Assembly (NCBI GenBank): GCA_937125455.1
Contig: CAKZLK010000057.1
Coordinates: 1 to 64,000, forward strand
Direction: 5' to 3'
DNA length: 64,000 nucleotides
From: an uncultured Aequorivita sp.
Lineage (GTDB): Bacteria; Bacteroidota; Bacteroidia; Flavobacteriales; Flavobacteriaceae
In this document: one piece after another, positions 1-11,214 of the stretch
How the letters are laid out: each line of letters opens with the position of its first letter
Position numbering within the stretch: the stretch's first letter is position 1
Position numbers and translations under genes: made by a program
The notes under the pieces: generated by a model
The model's database searches: none
What the model was told of the DNA's origin: nothing
What the model saw: only the letters and a program-made list of their open reading frames with translations

Positions 1-2
1 GT

Positions 3-1016
3 TATGGCGGCGAGCGTGGTTCGTGTGTAAAAATCTGGGAAAGATTTAATTGGGAACCCATTACTTTGCAAGCGAAAGAAGGTTTGGCTTTGTTGAACGG
101 AACCCAGTTTATGAGTGCATATGGTGTGTACTGCCTATTAAAAAGCTACAAACTCTCTTATTTAGCAGATTTAATTAGTGCAGTTTCCATAGATTCCTTT
201 GATTGTAACATGAGTCCTTACAATGCCTTAGTGCATTTGGTTCGTCCGCATAGAGGACAAGTTAAAACTGCAGAACAGATTTTGGAATTTTTGGAAGGAA
301 GCGAATTGGGCCTTTCTGAAAAGAAAAGTGTACAAGACCCATATTCTTTTCGTTGTATTCCACAGGTTCACGGAGCTACAAAGGATACATTGCATTTTGT
401 GCATAAAACTTTTAAAACTGAAATAAACTCGGTAACCGACAATCCGAATATTTTTGTGAACGAGGATATAATTATTTCTGGTGGGAATTTTCATGGGCAA
501 CCGCTGGCGCTAGCATTGGATTATCTAGCAATTGCCATGGCAGAACTTGGTAGTATTTCGGAGCGAAGAACATACCAATTGGTTTCTGGACTTCGAGATC
601 TCCCAGCTTTTTTAGTAAACAACCCGGGTTTAAACAGTGGGTTTATGATTCCACAATACACTGCGGCCAGTATAGTTAGCCAAAACAAACAATTGGCTTC
701 TCCTGCTTCAGTAGATTCTATAGTTTCATCAAATGGACAGGAAGACCACGTGAGTATGGGGGCCAATGGTGCTACAAAATGTTTGCGCGTTATTGAAAAT
801 ATTGAAACAATACTTGCTATTGAACTAATGAATGCTTCCCAAGCACTAAGCTTCAGAAGTCCAAAAAAGTCTTCACCTTTTGTTGAATCATTTTTGAAAC
901 CTTATCGTTCAGTTGTACCATTTATAGAAAACGACAGATTATTAGCAGATGATATTCATGCAAGTGTTGCTTTTTTGCAATCTTTGGATGTTGACTCTGA
1001 TATATTATTTGGGTAA
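3..1016 (+). CDS. hutH: Histidine ammonia-lyase / aromatic amino acid lyase, C-terminal part (5' end outside window)
   Basis: Open frame continues upstream of the called start to the window edge (YGGERGSCVKIWERFNWEPITLQAKEGLALLNGTQ...). Contains HAL-family stretches such as ALLNGTQFM, TDNPNIF, GGNFHGQPLALALDYLAIAMAELGSISERR and QEDHVSMGANGATK. Confidence 0.9.
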   Translation, partial: YGGERGSCVKIWERFNWEPITLQAKEGLALLNGTQFMSAYGVYCLLKSYKLSYLADLISAVSIDSFDCNMSPYNALVHLVRPHRGQVKTAEQILEFLEGSELGLSEKKSVQDPYSFRCIPQVHGATKDTLHFVHKTFKTEINSVTDNPNIFVNEDIIISGGNFHGQPLALALDYLAIAMAELGSISERRTYQLVSGLRDLPAFLVNNPGLNSGFMIPQYTAASIVSQNKQLASPASVDSIVSSNGQEDHVSMGANGATKCLRVIENIETILAIELMNASQALSFRSPKKSSPFVESFLKPYRSVVPFIENDRLLADDIHASVAFLQSLDVDSDILFG

Positions 1017-1042
1017 ATTTCGGTATTAAACACATATACTTT

Positions 1043-1927
1043 ATGAAAAAACTATTATTGATTTCATTTTTTTTCTTTTTTGGAATTTCAGTTTTTTCGC
1101 AAAACTACAAGCCTTTGCTTGACAATGTTAATGAATGGCATTTTACCTCTTGTTACTTTGGATGTCTTACAGATATATACTATACAAATGGGGATACTAT
1201 AGTGGATGGAAAAAATTATAAAATTTTGGATGGTTATCATTACATTTCGCGGACTTTTTTAATTCGTGAGGAGATAGCAAGTAAGAAAGTTTATTTAAAT
1301 ATTGTTTCACCAGGCTTTAATCAGGAGTTTTTATTGTATGATTTTTCACTAAACGAAGGAGATATTTTTAATATGAATAACCCTATTAGTCCTTTTCCTC
1401 AAGAAGGCGGTCCCTTTTTACTTGATTCTATTGTTGAAAAACCATTAGTAGATGGTAATGAGTATAAACATTTTTACTTTTCACCTACAGCTGGTAATAC
1501 TACAAGTACAGAAAACGCAGTTTGGATTGAGGGGGTGGGGTCTCTTTCATTAATAAATGCTCCTGGAGGTCATCCAGACATAAATAGTGCAGGGCATTTA
1601 AGCTGTTTTTTTAAAAACACCGAGCCTTTTTACACGAACCTTGATTCCATTAATGATTGTATGCCTATTGTGTTAGGAATTAAAGAAAATAGTTTAGACA
1701 ATATTATTGTCTCAAAACGAGCTAATAGCAACAATTTCATTTTGAGCAATTGTCAAGATGTAAAAAAAGTAACGGTCTTTGATCTTTATGGAAAAAAAGT
1801 AGAAGTAATAACAAATAATGGTAATAAATCGATAAATATTGATATATCAACTTATGAAAATGGCCTGTATATTCTATTGGCTAATGGTTTTGGATACACA
1901 AAGAAGTTTTTTAAAATTATAAAATAA
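1043..1927 (+). CDS. Secreted protein with T9SS type A C-terminal sorting domain
   Basis: N-terminal signal peptide (MKKLLLISFFFFFGISVFSQ); C-terminal VTVFDLYGKKVEVI...ISTYENGLYILLANGFGYTKKFFKIIK is T9SS type A-like. Confidence 0.8.
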   Translation: MKKLLLISFFFFFGISVFSQNYKPLLDNVNEWHFTSCYFGCLTDIYYTNGDTIVDGKNYKILDGYHYISRTFLIREEIASKKVYLNIVSPGFNQEFLLYDFSLNEGDIFNMNNPISPFPQEGGPFLLDSIVEKPLVDGNEYKHFYFSPTAGNTTSTENAVWIEGVGSLSLINAPGGHPDINSAGHLSCFFKNTEPFYTNLDSINDCMPIVLGIKENSLDNIIVSKRANSNNFILSNCQDVKKVTVFDLYGKKVEVITNNGNKSINIDISTYENGLYILLANGFGYTKKFFKIIK

Positions 1928-1935
1928 TTTACTTA

Positions 1936-2343
1936 TCAAGATTTAGGAGGCATATTTTTAATCAATTCATTGACCCAATCTTTTGCATCGTCCAAATTAT
2001 TAAAATGTTTAAAAGGTTTTTTTAAAAACCTTTTTTCCAATTCTAAATTGGCTGTCTTTAAGCCACCCGTAGAAACGACAGCAAAAGCAATTAGGTTTTC
2101 AATCTCCGAAGTTCTTATATAGATCATTGGATTTACAGCATAACTATTTTTACGATAGGTAATATATCCAAATGGTCTTTGCTTAAAGTATTTTTCTGAA
2201 ATGGCAATCAAGTCATCATTGTATTCAGGTTTAACTGTAATACCCTCATTCATTACCACCACCACAAAATTTTTAAAAACCCTGATTTCCCCAAATTCAT
2301 AATGCAATGTTTGTATCATATATCCATTGGTTGAAGTTTTCAT
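1936..2343 (-). CDS. Conserved hypothetical protein, possibly SpoIIAA/STAS-like
   Basis: 135-aa ORF with no antisense competitor; fold suggestion is by eye only. Confidence 0.6.
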   Translation of the reverse strand: MKTSTNGYMIQTLHYEFGEIRVFKNFVVVVMNEGITVKPEYNDDLIAISEKYFKQRPFGYITYRKNSYAVNPMIYIRTSEIENLIAFAVVSTGGLKTANLELEKRFLKKPFKHFNNLDDAKDWVNELIKNMPPKS

Positions 2344-2414
2344 TAGTAATTTACGGGTTTTTAATGTTTTAATGAAAAAAATGGTTAATAAAATTTAAAA
2401 TATGTAGTATTAAA

Positions 2415-2447
2415 AAAAAATCCCTAAGATATTCTTAGGGATTTTTT
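2415..2447. terminator. Bidirectional hairpin terminator
   Basis: AAAAATCCCTAAGATATTCTTAGGGATTTTTT, near-perfect stem with A/T tracts on both sides. Confidence 0.8.
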
Positions 2448-2464
2448 ATACTTCAAATTAAAAA

Positions 2465-5017
2465 TTATGATTCAGTCTTTTTTTTCTGTTTTTTAATTTT
2501 TATAGTGAGCTCGTTCTTTTTTTCATCAAGGTCCATTGTTATTGTATCACCTTCATGCAAGCTACTATTGATTATTTCTTCTGCCAAAGCATCTTCAATA
2601 TATTTCTGAATAGCTCTATTTAAAGGTCTTGCACCATATTGTTTGTCAAAACCTTTATCGGCAATATAATCTTTTGCTTTTTCAGTAAGCTTAAGCTCGT
2701 AACCCAAATCTGCAATACGAAGAAACAATTTGTCCAATTCAATATCGATAATTTTGTGGATATCTTCTCTTTCAAGAGAATTGAAAACCATAACATCGTC
2801 AATACGATTCAAAAATTCTGGTGCAAAAGTTTTCTTTAGAGCATTTTCAATAACACTTTTGGTATGCGATTCTTCTTGGCTTTTTTTAGCAGCTGTTCCA
2901 AAGCCAACACCTTGGCCAAAGTCTTTTATTTGGCGTGCACCGATATTGGAGGTCATAATAATGATTGTATTTCTAAAATCAATCTTTCTTCCTAAGCTAT
3001 CAGTTAAATACCCATCATCCAAGACTTGTAGCAACATATTGAAAACATCTGGATGTGCTTTTTCAATCTCGTCCAAAAGAACAACAGCATATGGTTTTCT
3101 TCTAATTTTTTCGGTCAATTGGCCGCCTTCTTCATAGCCTACATATCCTGGAGGTGCACCAACTAAGCGAGAAATAGCGAATTTCTCCATATACTCACTC
3201 ATATCAATGCGTATTAAAGCATTGTCTGAATCAAAAAGCTCGCGCGCCAAAACTTTAGCAAGTTGAGTTTTACCTACCCCAGTTTGCCCTAAGAAAATAA
3301 ACGAACCTATTGGTTTGTTTGGATCTTTCAACCCTGCGCGATTTCGTTGAATGGCCTTCACTACTTTGGCAACCGCCTCGTCCTGACCAATTACTTTACC
3401 CTTGATTCGATCGGGTAAGGCGGCAAGTTTGGTGCTTTCGGTTTGTGCAATTCTATTTACGGGAATACCAGTCATCATTGAAACCACTTCGGCAACATTT
3501 TCATCGGAAACGGTTTCTTTATGGAGTTTTGAATCTGCTTCCCATTTTTCTTGTTCGGTGGCAAGCTCTTTTTCAAGATTCTTTTCATCATCGCGAAGCT
3601 TTGCGGCTTCTTCGTATTTCTGTTTTTTTACAACTGTATTTTTGAGCTCACGAACTTCTTCCAATTGCTTTTCAATTTCCAAAATTTTATCTGGAACGTG
3701 AATGTTTGTTATGTGTACACGAGAGCCTGCTTCATCTAAAGCATCAATAGCTTTGTCTGGAAGGAAGCGTTCGGTCATATATCTATTGGTAAGCGTTACA
3801 CAAGCTTTTATTGCTTCATCTGTATAAATAACATTGTGGTGTGCTTCGTATTTGTCTTTAATGTTGGTCAGTATTTCAATTGTTTCCTCCACAGTAGTAG
3901 GTTCAACCAATACCTTTTGGAAGCGTCTTTCCAATGCACCATCTTTTTCTATATATTGGCGATACTCATCCAAGGTTGTGGCGCCAATACATTGAATTTC
4001 GCCCCTTGCCAATGCAGGCTTGAACATATTTGATGCATCTAAGGAGCCAGTAGCGCCTCCAGCACCCACAATAGTGTGTATTTCATCAATAAAAAGAATA
4101 ATGTCGTCATTCTTTTCAAGTTCGTTCATCACAGCTTTCATGCGTTCCTCAAATTGACCGCGATATTTGGTTCCAGCAACAAGACTCGCTAAGTCCAAGG
4201 TCACGACTCTTTTATCATAAAGAATACGTGAAACTTTTCTCTGAATTATTCGCAAGGCCAAACCTTCAGCAATGGCAGATTTACCAACTCCAGGTTCTCC
4301 AATGAGTAATGGGTTGTTTTTCTTCCTTCTGCTTAATATTTGTGAAACACGCTGTATTTCGCTTTCACGACCTACAACTGGATCTAATTTTCCTTCCTCG
4401 GCAAGAGCTGTTAAATCTCTTCCGAAATTATCTAAAACGGGCGTTTTAGATTTTTTGTTCGTTTTTGAAGCAGTACCAGAAAATAAGTTTTCCTTACCGG
4501 CATCTTCCGCAGAAGTATCGTCATCATTTGGAAATGATTCCGCACTTGGGGTGTCAATATAATCGTCGTCGTTTGTAATCATAAGTTTAAATTGGTCTTT
4601 CACCACGTCATAATCCACTTTCATTTTGTTCAATAATTTTGTAGTGGGGTCATTTTCATTTCGAAGTATGCATAAAAGTAAATGTGCAGTGTTAATAGAG
4701 TTACTTTGAAATAACTTCGCTTCCAAAAATGTAGTCTTTAGAGCACGCTCTGCCTGACGGGTTAGGTGAAGGTTCTTTTTATCGTTTGTGTTTGTAGTAA
4801 CGCCCGGATTTGCAGGGCTTAAAATTTCAACCTTTCTTCTTAAATGATTTAGGTCGATTGCAAGTGCGTTCAATATTGTTACCGCTTTGCCATTACCGTC
4901 TCTTAAAAGGCCAAGCATTAAGTGCTCAGTTCCAATAAAATCATGACCTAGGCGTAGGGCTTCTTCTTTGCTATATGCAATTACATCTTTTACTCTTGGG
5001 GAAAAATTATCATCCAT
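2465..5017 (-). CDS. clpC: ATP-dependent Clp protease ATP-binding subunit ClpC
   Basis: Clp N domain, two Walker A motifs (GEPGVGKSAIAEGLA, GQTGVGKTQLAK), UVR-like middle region, C-terminal D2-small domain. Confidence 0.95.
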   Translation of the reverse strand: MDDNFSPRVKDVIAYSKEEALRLGHDFIGTEHLMLGLLRDGNGKAVTILNALAIDLNHLRRKVEILSPANPGVTTNTNDKKNLHLTRQAERALKTTFLEAKLFQSNSINTAHLLLCILRNENDPTTKLLNKMKVDYDVVKDQFKLMITNDDDYIDTPSAESFPNDDDTSAEDAGKENLFSGTASKTNKKSKTPVLDNFGRDLTALAEEGKLDPVVGRESEIQRVSQILSRRKKNNPLLIGEPGVGKSAIAEGLALRIIQRKVSRILYDKRVVTLDLASLVAGTKYRGQFEERMKAVMNELEKNDDIILFIDEIHTIVGAGGATGSLDASNMFKPALARGEIQCIGATTLDEYRQYIEKDGALERRFQKVLVEPTTVEETIEILTNIKDKYEAHHNVIYTDEAIKACVTLTNRYMTERFLPDKAIDALDEAGSRVHITNIHVPDKILEIEKQLEEVRELKNTVVKKQKYEEAAKLRDDEKNLEKELATEQEKWEADSKLHKETVSDENVAEVVSMMTGIPVNRIAQTESTKLAALPDRIKGKVIGQDEAVAKVVKAIQRNRAGLKDPNKPIGSFIFLGQTGVGKTQLAKVLARELFDSDNALIRIDMSEYMEKFAISRLVGAPPGYVGYEEGGQLTEKIRRKPYAVVLLDEIEKAHPDVFNMLLQVLDDGYLTDSLGRKIDFRNTIIIMTSNIGARQIKDFGQGVGFGTAAKKSQEESHTKSVIENALKKTFAPEFLNRIDDVMVFNSLEREDIHKIIDIELDKLFLRIADLGYELKLTEKAKDYIADKGFDKQYGARPLNRAIQKYIEDALAEEIINSSLHEGDTITMDLDEKKNELTIKIKKQKKKTES

Positions 5018-5273
5018 ATTTTAAAATCCTTCTTCTATATAAGTACTAAATTAACCAAAATAGGACAAAAACTGTTCCTCTTTTAGATCATTTTAGTAAA
5101 AGGACAAAATATATAGTGTAAATCAAAGAATAATTAAGGATACTTATTAACGATTTTAACCCCTAAATTTGTTAATAAATTCGTGAATAACGAATGGCAA
5201 AAACCCCTGTTAAACCTACGAAAAAATGTATCTTGCTCCATTAGATTAACAATGATAAATAAACCTATTTTTT

Positions 5274-7799
5274 ATGGCTGAAGGTGAGAAAATAATCCCT
5301 ATAAACATTGAAGATGAAATGAAGTCTGCCTACATCGATTATTCGATGTCGGTCATAGTGTCACGTGCGCTGCCAGATGTTCGCGACGGAATGAAACCAG
5401 TACACAGAAGAGTTTTGTTCGGAATGCACGAACTGGGCATTAGAGCAACGGGCGCTCATAAAAAATCTGCGAGAATTGTGGGAGAGGTTCTTGGTAAATA
5501 TCACCCACACGGTGATACCTCTGTTTACGATGCTATGGTGCGTATGGCCCAGGAATGGAGTTTGCGTTACTTACTTGTTGATGGACAAGGTAACTTTGGT
5601 TCTGTTGATGGTGACAGTCCAGCGGCAATGCGTTATACTGAGGCAAGAATGCAAAAGATATCTGAAGATATGCTTGCAGATATTGATAAAGAAACTGTTG
5701 ACCACCAACTCAATTTTGATGATACTTTAAAGGAACCAACCGTTCTTCCAACTCGTGTGCCAGGGCTTTTAATCAATGGAGCTTCTGGTATTGCAGTAGG
5801 AATGGCAACGAATATGCCTCCACACAACCTTACTGAGGTTATAAATGGAACCATAGCTTATATCGATGACAATGATATCGATATTGATGGTTTGATGCAA
5901 CACATTAAAGCACCGGATTTTCCAACTGGTGGAATTATTTATGGATACGAAGGTGTTCGTGAAGCTTTTCACACGGGGCGTGGCCGTGTCGTTATGCGCG
6001 CCAAAGCAAGTATTGAGGAAGTACAAGGACGGGAGTGTATAATTGTTACAGAAATTCCATATCAAGTTAACAAAGCGGACATGATTAAAAAGACCGCTGA
6101 TATGGTAAACGATAAAAAAATTGAAGGCATTTCAAACATTCGCGATGAAAGTGATAGAAATGGTATGCGTATCGTTTATATTCTAAAACGTGACGCCGTT
6201 CCTAACATTGTCTTAAACACCTTATATAAATTTACAGCACTTCAGTCCAGTTTCAGCGTAAATAATATTGCGTTGGTAAAAGGAAGACCTCAAATGTTAA
6301 ATTTGAAGGAATTGATCCATTATTTTGTGGAACACCGTCACGAAGTTGTCGTTCGACGTACCCAATATTTGCTTCGCAAAGCTGAGGAACGCGCACATAT
6401 ATTGGAAGGTTTAATTATTGCTTCAGATAATATTGATGAAGTAATTAGGTTAATCCGCGCTTCTTCCAACGCTGATGAGGCAAGGGAGAAATTGATGGAA
6501 TCTTTCAAACTCACAGAAATCCAAGCGAAGGCCATTGTTGAAATGCGCTTGCGTCAGTTGACAGGCCTAGAGCAGGATAAACTTAGAAATGAGTATGATG
6601 AGTTGATGAAAACCATTGGCGACTACAAAGAAATCCTAGCAAGCAAAGAGCGCAGAATGCAGATTATTAAAGAAGAGCTTGAGGAAATCCGCACAAAATA
6701 TGGAGATGAGCGCCGCTCAACTATTGAGTATGCTGGTGGCGATGTTAGTATTACAGATTTGATTGCAGATGAACAAGTGGTACTAACTATATCACACGCA
6801 GGTTACATTAAACGTACTTCGCTTTCAGAATATAAAACACAACATAGGGGTGGAGTGGGCCAAAAAGCTTCGGCCACACGGAATGAAGATTTCTTGGAGC
6901 ATCTTTTTGTGGGAACCAATCACCAATACATGTTGTTTTTCACCCAAAAAGGAAAATGTTTCTGGATGCGTGTTTTCGAAATTCCTGAGGGAACAAGAAC
7001 TTCAAAAGGAAGAGCGATACAGAATTTGATAAATATTGAACCAGATGATAAAGTGAAAGCTTTCATCTGTACCCAGGACTTAAAGGACGAGGATTACATA
7101 AACAGTCATTTTGTAATTATGGCCACTAAAAAAGGCCAAGTGAAGAAAACTCCGTTAGAGCAATATTCTAGACCGAGAACAAACGGTATTAATGCTATCA
7201 CAATTCGTGAAGATGATGAACTACTTGAAGCAAAACTAACAACGGGCAATAGTCAAGTAATGTTAGCAGTGCGCTCGGGTAAAGCCATTCGGTTTGAAGA
7301 GGAAAAAACGAGATCGATGGGTAGAAATGCTTCCGGTGTTCGTGGTATTAGACTTGGGGATAAAAACGACGAGGTTATAGGGATGATTGCTGTGAATGAA
7401 AATGATTCGGACATACTTGTTGTATCTGAAAACGGTTATGGAAAACGTTCGTCTATTGAAGATTATCGAATTACTAACCGAGGTGGAAAAGGCGTAAAAA
7501 CCATTAACATTACCGAAAAAACCGGTAAATTAGTGTCCATTAAAAACGTAACCGATGATGATGATTTGATGATCATAAACAAATCTGGAATTGCCATCAG
7601 AATGGCAGTGTCGGATCTTCGTGTTATGGGGCGCGCAACACAAGGAGTACGCTTGATTAAAGTAAGAGAGGACGACGCCATTGCTGCAGTTGCCAAAGCA
7701 ATGAAAGATGAAGATGAAGATGTTATAGAAATGACAGACGAAAACAATGATGGCACTACTCTTGATAATAATGAAACTCAAACCGAAAATAACGAATAA
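5274..7799 (+). CDS. gyrA: DNA gyrase subunit A
   Basis: [53 protein letters not shown], catalytic RYTEARM; six-blade C-terminal pinwheel repeats; acidic tail. Confidence 0.97.
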   Translation: MAEGEKIIPINIEDEMKSAYIDYSMSVIVSRALPDVRDGMKPVHRRVLFGMHELGIRATGAHKKSARIVGEVLGKYHPHGDTSVYDAMVRMAQEWSLRYLLVDGQGNFGSVDGDSPAAMRYTEARMQKISEDMLADIDKETVDHQLNFDDTLKEPTVLPTRVPGLLINGASGIAVGMATNMPPHNLTEVINGTIAYIDDNDIDIDGLMQHIKAPDFPTGGIIYGYEGVREAFHTGRGRVVMRAKASIEEVQGRECIIVTEIPYQVNKADMIKKTADMVNDKKIEGISNIRDESDRNGMRIVYILKRDAVPNIVLNTLYKFTALQSSFSVNNIALVKGRPQMLNLKELIHYFVEHRHEVVVRRTQYLLRKAEERAHILEGLIIASDNIDEVIRLIRASSNADEAREKLMESFKLTEIQAKAIVEMRLRQLTGLEQDKLRNEYDELMKTIGDYKEILASKERRMQIIKEELEEIRTKYGDERRSTIEYAGGDVSITDLIADEQVVLTISHAGYIKRTSLSEYKTQHRGGVGQKASATRNEDFLEHLFVGTNHQYMLFFTQKGKCFWMRVFEIPEGTRTSKGRAIQNLINIEPDDKVKAFICTQDLKDEDYINSHFVIMATKKGQVKKTPLEQYSRPRTNGINAITIREDDELLEAKLTTGNSQVMLAVRSGKAIRFEEEKTRSMGRNASGVRGIRLGDKNDEVIGMIAVNENDSDILVVSENGYGKRSSIEDYRITNRGGKGVKTINITEKTGKLVSIKNVTDDDDLMIINKSGIAIRMAVSDLRVMGRATQGVRLIKVREDDAIAAVAKAMKDEDEDVIEMTDENNDGTTLDNNETQTENNE

Positions 7800-7809
7800 A
7801 CTTTAACAC

Positions 7810-9069
7810 ATGAAAACACGAATTTTAATAACAGGACTGGCTTTTGTATCTGCTATTTCATTTGGACAAAAAAAGGAAATAAAAAAAGCTGAAAAGGCCA
7901 TTAAATCCAGCGAATACAGTGAGGCTTTAACCTATTTAGGCGAGGCAGAACCCATGCTCGGCGCAGCCGACAATAGCTTAAAAGCTCAATATTACGCAGC
8001 AAAAGGCGAAGCATTATTGGGCTCTGGCGGATCTGATTACAACAAATTAAAAGGAGCCGCTGATGCGTTTAGCAAAGCACTCGAAATTGATTCAAAAATG
8101 GATGCGCAGTTGTCCGTTCCTATGCAGAATCTCCGTGCTGCTTTGATTAATGGAGCCATAAAAGATCAAAATTCCGGTCAGTATAAAATGGCCACAGATA
8201 AATTATACACTAGTTACACAGTGAGTAAAGATCCTTCGGATTTATATTTTGCTGCTGGAAACGCCGTTAATGGCAATGATTATGACACTGCCCTAAAGTA
8301 TTATCAAATGCTATTGGATGAAGGCTATACAGGTGAAACAGAAGAATTTGTTGCCACTGATAAAGAAACAGGTGAAGTAGAGTCTTTTGAGAATGAGAAT
8401 TTGAGAAATATTGCTGTAAAAACAGGCCAATACATTAAGCCTGAAAAACGTGTTACTGAATCTAAAAAAGGCGAGATACTTCGTAACATGACACTTATTT
8501 ATATTCAAAACGGTGATAATGAAAAAGCCACCGCACTTATGACAGCAGCCCGTGCCGAAAACCCGACTGATGTATATCTTATGAGAGCTGATGCCGATAT
8601 GAGCTACAAAATGGGCAATGTTGAAAGATATAATGATCTGATGAATAAGATTGTGGAATCTGATCCAGAAAATCCTGAAATCTACTTTAACCTAGGTGTT
8701 GGTAGTGCTGAAATTGGAAATAATGAAAAGGCTATTGGATATTACGAAAAAGCCTTAGAGTTAAAGCCAGATTACGAAGCTGCACTTATAAATATTGCGG
8801 TTTTGAAACTTTCTGGGGAAGACAAATTGGTTGAGGAAATGAATAGTTTGGGAAATTCATCTGCCGATAATAAAAAATATGATCAATTAAAAGAACAGCG
8901 CAGAGGTATCTATCAAGAAACCATGCCATATTTGGAAAAAGCATTAAAGCTAAACCCTAATAATCCAGATGTTGTTAGAACTTTAATGAATATTTATGGA
9001 CAGCTTGCCGACGATGCAAAATATAAAGAAATGAAAGCAAAGCTTGAAACTTTAGAAAAGCAAGGATAA
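7810..9069 (+). CDS. TPR-repeat protein with signal peptide
   Basis: Signal peptide (MKTRILITGLAFVSAISFGQ); several TPR units (e.g. PEIYFNLGVGSAEIGNNEKAIGYYEKALELKPDYEAAL); starts 10 nt after gyrA. Confidence 0.85.
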   Translation: MKTRILITGLAFVSAISFGQKKEIKKAEKAIKSSEYSEALTYLGEAEPMLGAADNSLKAQYYAAKGEALLGSGGSDYNKLKGAADAFSKALEIDSKMDAQLSVPMQNLRAALINGAIKDQNSGQYKMATDKLYTSYTVSKDPSDLYFAAGNAVNGNDYDTALKYYQMLLDEGYTGETEEFVATDKETGEVESFENENLRNIAVKTGQYIKPEKRVTESKKGEILRNMTLIYIQNGDNEKATALMTAARAENPTDVYLMRADADMSYKMGNVERYNDLMNKIVESDPENPEIYFNLGVGSAEIGNNEKAIGYYEKALELKPDYEAALINIAVLKLSGEDKLVEEMNSLGNSSADNKKYDQLKEQRRGIYQETMPYLEKALKLNPNNPDVVRTLMNIYGQLADDAKYKEMKAKLETLEKQG

Positions 9070-9092
9070 GAGATGTAATTATTAAAATAGGT

Positions 9093-9128
9093 AAAACAAA
9101 ACCCCTGAAATTTCAGGGGTTTTGTTTT
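9093..9128. terminator. Bidirectional hairpin terminator between convergent genes
   Basis: AAAACAAAACCCCTGAAATTTCAGGGGTTTTGTTTT perfect inverted repeat. Confidence 0.9.
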
Positions 9129-9876
9129 ATATGATTCTTTTTATTACTCGGAGTTTATGGGTGTGGTTCCGCATTTCATAATTAAAAATACCACTGTGGT
9201 CCAGTCTGTCAATGCGCACTTTTCCGTGGGCGTGGATTATGTAATTATCGTTCATTATAATGCCGACGTGTGTAATTTTCCCTTCATCATTATCAAAAAA
9301 TGCCAAATCACCAGGCTCACTTTCTTCAATAAAGCTCAGCGCTTCGCCTTGGCTAGCTTGTTGGCTTGCATCCCGCAACAATTTATATCCGTTTAATTTA
9401 TAAACCATTTGAGTAAAACCACTACAATCAATCCCAAAAGGAGTTTTCCCTCCCCATAAATAAGGAGTGTTTAAGTAGAGTAGGGCGGTTTCAATTAAAT
9501 GTTCCTTTGGAAGAACACCAGAAATAAACTTCCCCTCAAAAAAATGGTTTAAAAATTTAGAGGATGAAATGTTGCTCCCCAAGCAAATGGAAAAAAGTTG
9601 ATTTTCAGAAGAAGTTACAAAATCTACCAAATCTGAGGAAAGGCTTAGTTCGTTCTTTTCAAAACTTGCATAATCTTCCTCTGAAATCTTAAAAAATTGT
9701 TTATTGTCAATCCAACCTTCATAATTATCAAAGGCCAGACGGATACGGCTCCATTTTTTTCGGGTTTCGAGTATTTTGAAATGTTCGCCATAAAGCACCT
9801 GCGTTACCATTTCGCTCACATCGGAAGCCTCGGCTCGAAGTGGGACAATACTTAAATTGCAGATACCGTAATCCAT
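9127..9876 (-). CDS. SH3-like plus NlpC/P60 family (C40) peptidase
   Basis: TPYLWGGKTPFGIDCSGFTQMVYKLNG (catalytic Cys) and ITHVGIIMNDNYIIHAHGKVRID (catalytic His); SH3-like N-terminus; no signal peptide. Confidence 0.88.
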   Translation of the reverse strand: MDYGICNLSIVPLRAEASDVSEMVTQVLYGEHFKILETRKKWSRIRLAFDNYEGWIDNKQFFKISEEDYASFEKNELSLSSDLVDFVTSSENQLFSICLGSNISSSKFLNHFFEGKFISGVLPKEHLIETALLYLNTPYLWGGKTPFGIDCSGFTQMVYKLNGYKLLRDASQQASQGEALSFIEESEPGDLAFFDNDEGKITHVGIIMNDNYIIHAHGKVRIDRLDHSGIFNYEMRNHTHKLRVIKRII

Positions 9877-9905
9877 TCAGAGATTTATTGAAAATTTACG
9901 GATGC

Positions 9906-11084
9906 TTAGATTCTTTCAATAACCATTGCAGATGCGCCACCACCACCATTGCAAATTGCTGCAGCACCAATTTTGGCATCATTTTGTTTTAAAACATTCA
10001 GAAGTGTAATTAAAATACGAACACCGCTGCATCCAAGAGGATGCCCTAAGGAAACGGCACCACCGTTCACGTTAACGTTGCTGTCGTTCAATCCTAAAAT
10101 TTTCATATTGGCAAGACCCACAACAGAAAAAGCCTCGTTGAATTCAAAATAATCCACATCTTTGATGTTAATTCCTGCTTTTGCAATCGCTTTCGGAAGT
10201 GCTTTTGATGGAGCTGTGGTAAACCATTTTGGCTCCTGTGCGGCATCGGCATAGCTTTTAATATAAGCCAATGGGGTTAGTCCCAATTCTTTTGCTTTTG
10301 TTTCACTCATCAAAACCATTGCGCCTGCACCATCGTTGATTGTTGATGCGTTTGCGGCAGTAACAGTTCCATCTTTAGTAAATGCTGGACGCAAAGAAGA
10401 TATTTTGTCCATCTTCACGTTTTTGTATTCTTCGTCTTCAGAAACAATGACAGGTTCACCACGACGCTGTGGAACTTCAACTGAAATTACTTCTTCTTTA
10501 AATTTTCCGTCAGCCCAAGCTTTTGCAGAGCGCTCATAAGACTTTATAGCGAAAGAATCTTGGTCTTCGCGAGAGAAATTATATTCTGTAGCACAAAGAT
10601 CTGCACAAGTTCCCATTGCGTTATGATCATAAGCGTCTACCAAACCATCTTTTTGCATACCATCTATCAAGGTAGCAGGACCAAATTTGGTTCCGCTTCG
10701 CATATGTACATAATGCGGAATATTGCTCATACTTTCCATACCGCCGGCCACAATTACATCGGCATCACCAAGGGCAATAGCTTGGGCTGCGTGCATCACA
10801 GCTTTCATACCCGAAGCACAAACTTTGTTTACGGTTGTAGCAGGAACTGTATCAGGTATTCCGGCACCCATTGAAGCTTGGCGAGCCGGTGCTTGGCCCA
10901 CTCCAGCTTGAACGACATTGCCCATATAAACTTCCTGGACCAATGATGGATTGAGATTTATTTTTTCCATTGCACCTTTAATTGCTGCAGAACCCAATTG
11001 GGTTGCAGTAAGTGAGGAAAGGCTTCCCATAAAACTTCCAATAGGGGTTCTGGCTGCGGATACGATAACTACTTTAATGCTCAT
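9906..11084 (-). CDS. Acetyl-CoA C-acetyltransferase (thiolase)
   Basis: ARTPIGSFMGSLSSLTATQLG, NKVCASGMKAVMHAAQAI, GGMESMSN, GGAVSLGHPLGCSGVRI, AICNGGGGASAMVIER. Confidence 0.95.
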   Translation of the reverse strand: MSIKVVIVSAARTPIGSFMGSLSSLTATQLGSAAIKGAMEKINLNPSLVQEVYMGNVVQAGVGQAPARQASMGAGIPDTVPATTVNKVCASGMKAVMHAAQAIALGDADVIVAGGMESMSNIPHYVHMRSGTKFGPATLIDGMQKDGLVDAYDHNAMGTCADLCATEYNFSREDQDSFAIKSYERSAKAWADGKFKEEVISVEVPQRRGEPVIVSEDEEYKNVKMDKISSLRPAFTKDGTVTAANASTINDGAGAMVLMSETKAKELGLTPLAYIKSYADAAQEPKWFTTAPSKALPKAIAKAGINIKDVDYFEFNEAFSVVGLANMKILGLNDSNVNVNGGAVSLGHPLGCSGVRILITLLNVLKQNDAKIGAAAICNGGGGASAMVIERI

Positions 11085-11214
11085 GCTACTGTTTTTTTAA
11101 TTTGAAATAAGGACTGCGAAATTACGGATTTCCATCTTAAAAATCAATCTTTGCAAGTATTGGTTTTGGGATAACTCGTTCCTTATTTATACCTTTACTT
11201 TAAGTTATCATTTT

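Noticed and set aside
2730-3137. 135-aa plus-strand ORF
   Set aside because: Antisense to the conserved clpC D2 domain.
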